From contig JAHOYV010000048.1 in NCBI GenBank assembly GCA_019038745.1, forward strand, positions 1 to 44,286: a stretch of 44,286 nt of DNA, written 5' to 3'. A program made the position numbers and the translations under genes. The stretch's first letter is position 1. Each line of letters opens with the position of its first letter. The stretch is from Gemmatimonadales bacterium (GTDB lineage Bacteria > Krumholzibacteriota > Krumholzibacteriia > LZORAL124-64-63). The notes under the pieces were generated by a model, which saw only the letters and a list, made by a program, of their open reading frames with translations, did not search any database and was not told the DNA's origin. Shown in pieces: positions 42,412 through 44,286 of the stretch.

Positions 42412-42469
42412 AAAGTGTCCCATTTATGTGTCCCACGGACCCCGGTATTTGGGACACGTGGGACACTTT
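42412..42469. repeat. 58-nt compound palindrome with four TGTCCCA motifs
   Basis: AAAGTGTCCCA (42412-42422), 5 bases, GTGTCCCA (42428-42435), a 14-base loop, TGGGACAC (42450-42457), one base, TGGGACACTTT (42459-42469). The 8-bp inner and 11-bp outer arms match perfectly. A fifth, single copy (TGGGACAT) is at 42337-42344. It could be a tandem operator, a REP-like mobile palindrome or, with the TTTT after it, a + strand terminator. Confidence 0.7.
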
Positions 42470-42518
42470 TGAGGCCTGCGTGGAATAAGATTTCTTCCCC
42501 CTGGGGAAAATCTGAAAA

Positions 42519-42542
42519 TGTAAGGGCGTTTTACACCGCCCT
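42519..42542 (-). terminator. Short terminator hairpin overlapping the stop of the edge gene
   Basis: AGGGCG (minus, 42542-42537) pairs with CGCCCT (42528-42523) around an 8-base loop; TACATTTT follows. The stem includes the TAG stop at 42543-42541. Confidence 0.5.
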
Positions 42543-44286
42543 ACCGGACCAGGGTCATCTTGTTAACCTTGACCCCTCCGGCAGTTCGCGCCTCGTAGAA
42601 ATAGACTCCCGAGGACATGAGGTGGCCCTGGTCGCTGGATCCATCCCACATGACGGCTCCCGGACCTTCGGCCGTTGCCTCGTTGATGAGGGTTCGGACC
42701 AACTCACCGCGAACATTGAATATCTTCAGGCTCAAATGTCCCGCCTTGGGCATCGTGAATTTGATCTTCGTGAGCGGGTTGAATGGGTTCGGATAGGCTG
42801 TGGCGGCAAATACCTTGCTCGGCAGATCCACACTGGTGGGCATGTAAATACCCGGCGGTAAATTGAAATCCGTCAGGACTTCTTTTAGTAGACGGACGCG
42901 AGCCGGCAGCGGAGAGAGTTGTTTGGCCTTGGCTGGAGTTGTGGGCGGAGTTCGGATGAACATGAAGTCGTAAGGCAGGGAGATGACTTTGGAGCCGTTC
43001 GCGGCTACGTACTTGGTGGCGGCCGAGTAACCGGTAATGCCATCATTGAAAACCGCCAGGGGTTCGCCCTCGTTGACTGTAACAGCGTCAAACGTGTTGA
43101 TGCGGCTGCAGCCGCCAAAAGCGATCCAGGAATCGGTGGTTTGGAACACCGAGTTGCCGGCAACCGGGGTTACTACCGGAGCCGTGTCGCCACCCAACAG
43201 CGGACGAACGTCGTTGCTCACATAGGACAGGCCCATGTAGTCGGTGACAAAGGCCTGTGTGCTGGTTCCGGATCGGTTCAGATCGTAGACCAATCCATCG
43301 CCCGTTGTGAACAGGTGCTTGCCGCCCTGTGCCATCCAGTCGGTTACGACACCGACGTCGTCGCCGGCATCCCGATCGTAGTCTTGGTTGGTAATTGTAC
43401 TAGTAGCCAGGTCGCCGCATGTATAGACCATGATGTCATAGCCGTACAGTTGTCCCCCGGAAGCGCGGCCACCAAGGCCGTTACCAACCCCCGAGCTGGG
43501 AGCGTTGGTGTAATAGCTGTCATAGACCCAGCCCGGATTGAAGCCGAGATTCGCAAAGGCGTTGTACCACATATTCTGGCCGTCGTGGCTGGCGAAATCG
43601 TTCCAGAACAGGAGGGTCGGCTGGTCTCCACTGTCGTCGAACAGGGCCGGTAAGGCTCGCACCACGAAGCGGGTGTTGTAGGCCCTCGGATCGCTGAAGT
43701 CTCCGAAGCTGGTCAAGTCGGCCGGAAGTGTCGCGTTCTGGTGATTTCCGAGCACGTCATCCCAGGCCTCGATGTAGTAGTGCAGAACGTCACCCGGGAA
43801 CAGGAACCCATTGTCGGGCAGATCGAACATCCATTTTACCGGGTGTGGAACGCCGTTGGCCATTGCATGAGCGCCCGGTACTTCACCGCAAAGATTGCCG
43901 TTGTCATCCAGGCCCGTGTAGCCGGCGCCTTCTGCTCCAGTCAAATTGAACCGCCAGGAAATATCGACCGACACACCTTCTTCCAGGGTCCAGTGCAGCC
44001 GAGGGGCCTTGACGACGGCATCAACATCGGACTCGACCAGGACCGATCCGGTTCGCACCGGGACGATGTCGACGACGATGGAGTCTCCGGGATCATTCCG
44101 CAGATCAGTCGCCAGCGAAATGTTATTGGCCATGTCGAAGCGGACATTGTTCAGGTTCATCTGCGTTCCGGAGTACAGGTCGCCATCTTCCGGGAAAGCG
44201 TCCTGGGCCAGATCCAGTTCACGGGCGACCAGGCTCGGGCCGAAGTGTTCGTAGCAGATCAGGCTTACGTTGTCGAAATAGGGCGC
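42541..44286 (-). CDS. Large secreted protein with FlgD-like C-terminal sorting domain (5' end outside window)
   Basis: The frame is open from TAG at 42541 to the window end, at least 582 codons; the N terminus lies beyond 44286 (the frame already reads APYFDNVSLICYEHFGPSL at the edge), so the internal ATG 44160 is not the start. The visible part is extracellular-type sequence: SWRFNLTGAEGAGYTG and a Gly/Asp/Asn-rich domain (LLFWNDFASHDGQNMWYNAF ... MVYTCGDLATSTITNQDY ... GKHLFTTGDGLVYDL), then the FlgD-like Ig tail (AYPNPFNPLTKIKFTMP ... GELVRTL ... MWDGSSDQGH ... SGVYFYEAR ... MTLVR). The middle domain resembles the 'interleukin-like/glutamine-amidotransferase-like' region found in related secreted proteins, but I cannot name it. 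Exported by the same route as the protein at 18977. Confidence 0.85.
   Translation of the reverse strand, partial: APYFDNVSLICYEHFGPSLVARELDLAQDAFPEDGDLYSGTQMNLNNVRFDMANNISLATDLRNDPGDSIVVDIVPVRTGSVLVESDVDAVVKAPRLHWTLEEGVSVDISWRFNLTGAEGAGYTGLDDNGNLCGEVPGAHAMANGVPHPVKWMFDLPDNGFLFPGDVLHYYIEAWDDVLGNHQNATLPADLTSFGDFSDPRAYNTRFVVRALPALFDDSGDQPTLLFWNDFASHDGQNMWYNAFANLGFNPGWVYDSYYTNAPSSGVGNGLGGRASGGQLYGYDIMVYTCGDLATSTITNQDYDRDAGDDVGVVTDWMAQGGKHLFTTGDGLVYDLNRSGTSTQAFVTDYMGLSYVSNDVRPLLGGDTAPVVTPVAGNSVFQTTDSWIAFGGCSRINTFDAVTVNEGEPLAVFNDGITGYSAATKYVAANGSKVISLPYDFMFIRTPPTTPAKAKQLSPLPARVRLLKEVLTDFNLPPGIYMPTSVDLPSKVFAATAYPNPFNPLTKIKFTMPKAGHLSLKIFNVRGELVRTLINEATAEGPGAVMWDGSSDQGHLMSSGVYFYEARTAGGVKVNKMTLVR

Overview
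The window looks like chromosomal DNA of an uncultured, Gram-negative, anaerobic or microaerophilic bacterium. Pointers are several lipoproteins with clear lipoboxes, an outer-membrane barrel protein, two very large secreted proteins ending in FlgD-like/T9SS-type tails (PNPFNP at the domain start, GVY and TLVR at the end), and an oxygen-defence set typical of anaerobes (superoxide reductase, rubrerythrin-like ferritins). This combination is common in FCB-type candidate lineages such as Krumholzibacteriota, Eisenbacteria or Latescibacterota; no marker gene here allows a firm placement. Most genes are GC-rich; the VWA lipoprotein (6617-8317) and the methyltransferase (33488-34438) are visibly AT-richer.

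Layout. 1-2.6 kb: oxygen-defence block, with superoxide reductase and an FmdE-like protein on + facing a minus-strand operon of two ferritin-like proteins and an ArsC-like protein whose catalytic position is an in-frame TGA followed by a hairpin, i.e. a probable selenoprotein. 2.8-10.3 kb: secreted proteins (a matrixin-like metalloprotease lipoprotein, a C69 dipeptidase, a VWA lipoprotein, a small lipoprotein, a Cys-rich secreted protein). 10.7-18.8 kb: two tandem paralogous hybrid histidine kinases with PhnD-like periplasmic sensors, separated by a decayed DUF3667 gene. 19.0-22.4 kb: a large secreted protein with a sorting tail, then a lipoprotein pseudogene with an in-frame TAG and a 3' frame break.

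22.7-28.3 kb: an NtrY/NtrX-like pair, a candidate sigma-54 promoter, an outer-membrane protein with a glycogen-binding-like domain, and a DUF4390-like protein; the regulator carries an intact GAFTGA motif, so the promoter may be its target. 28.3-31.7 kb: a hypothetical gene preceded by a 39-codon ORF with a perfect Shine-Dalgarno, a CBS-pair protein, and a single-chain homoaconitase of the fungal Lys4 type. 31.7-39.2 kb, all minus: HDOD protein translationally coupled to a pseudopilin, an AT-rich methyltransferase, a PAS sensor kinase, DnaQ-like exonuclease, metallophosphoesterase, sulfotransferase. 39.4-44.3 kb: a membrane protein built of about 58-residue repeats, a branched-chain aminotransferase with an attenuator-like leader, a 58-nt palindromic TGTCCCA element, and a large secreted protein cut by the window edge.

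The observations most worth follow-up are the TGA-containing ArsC-like gene, the attenuator-like leader of the aminotransferase, the sigma-54 circuit, the paired PhnD-kinases, the small ORF and the TGTCCCA element. No tRNA, rRNA, CRISPR array or intact insertion sequence was seen.
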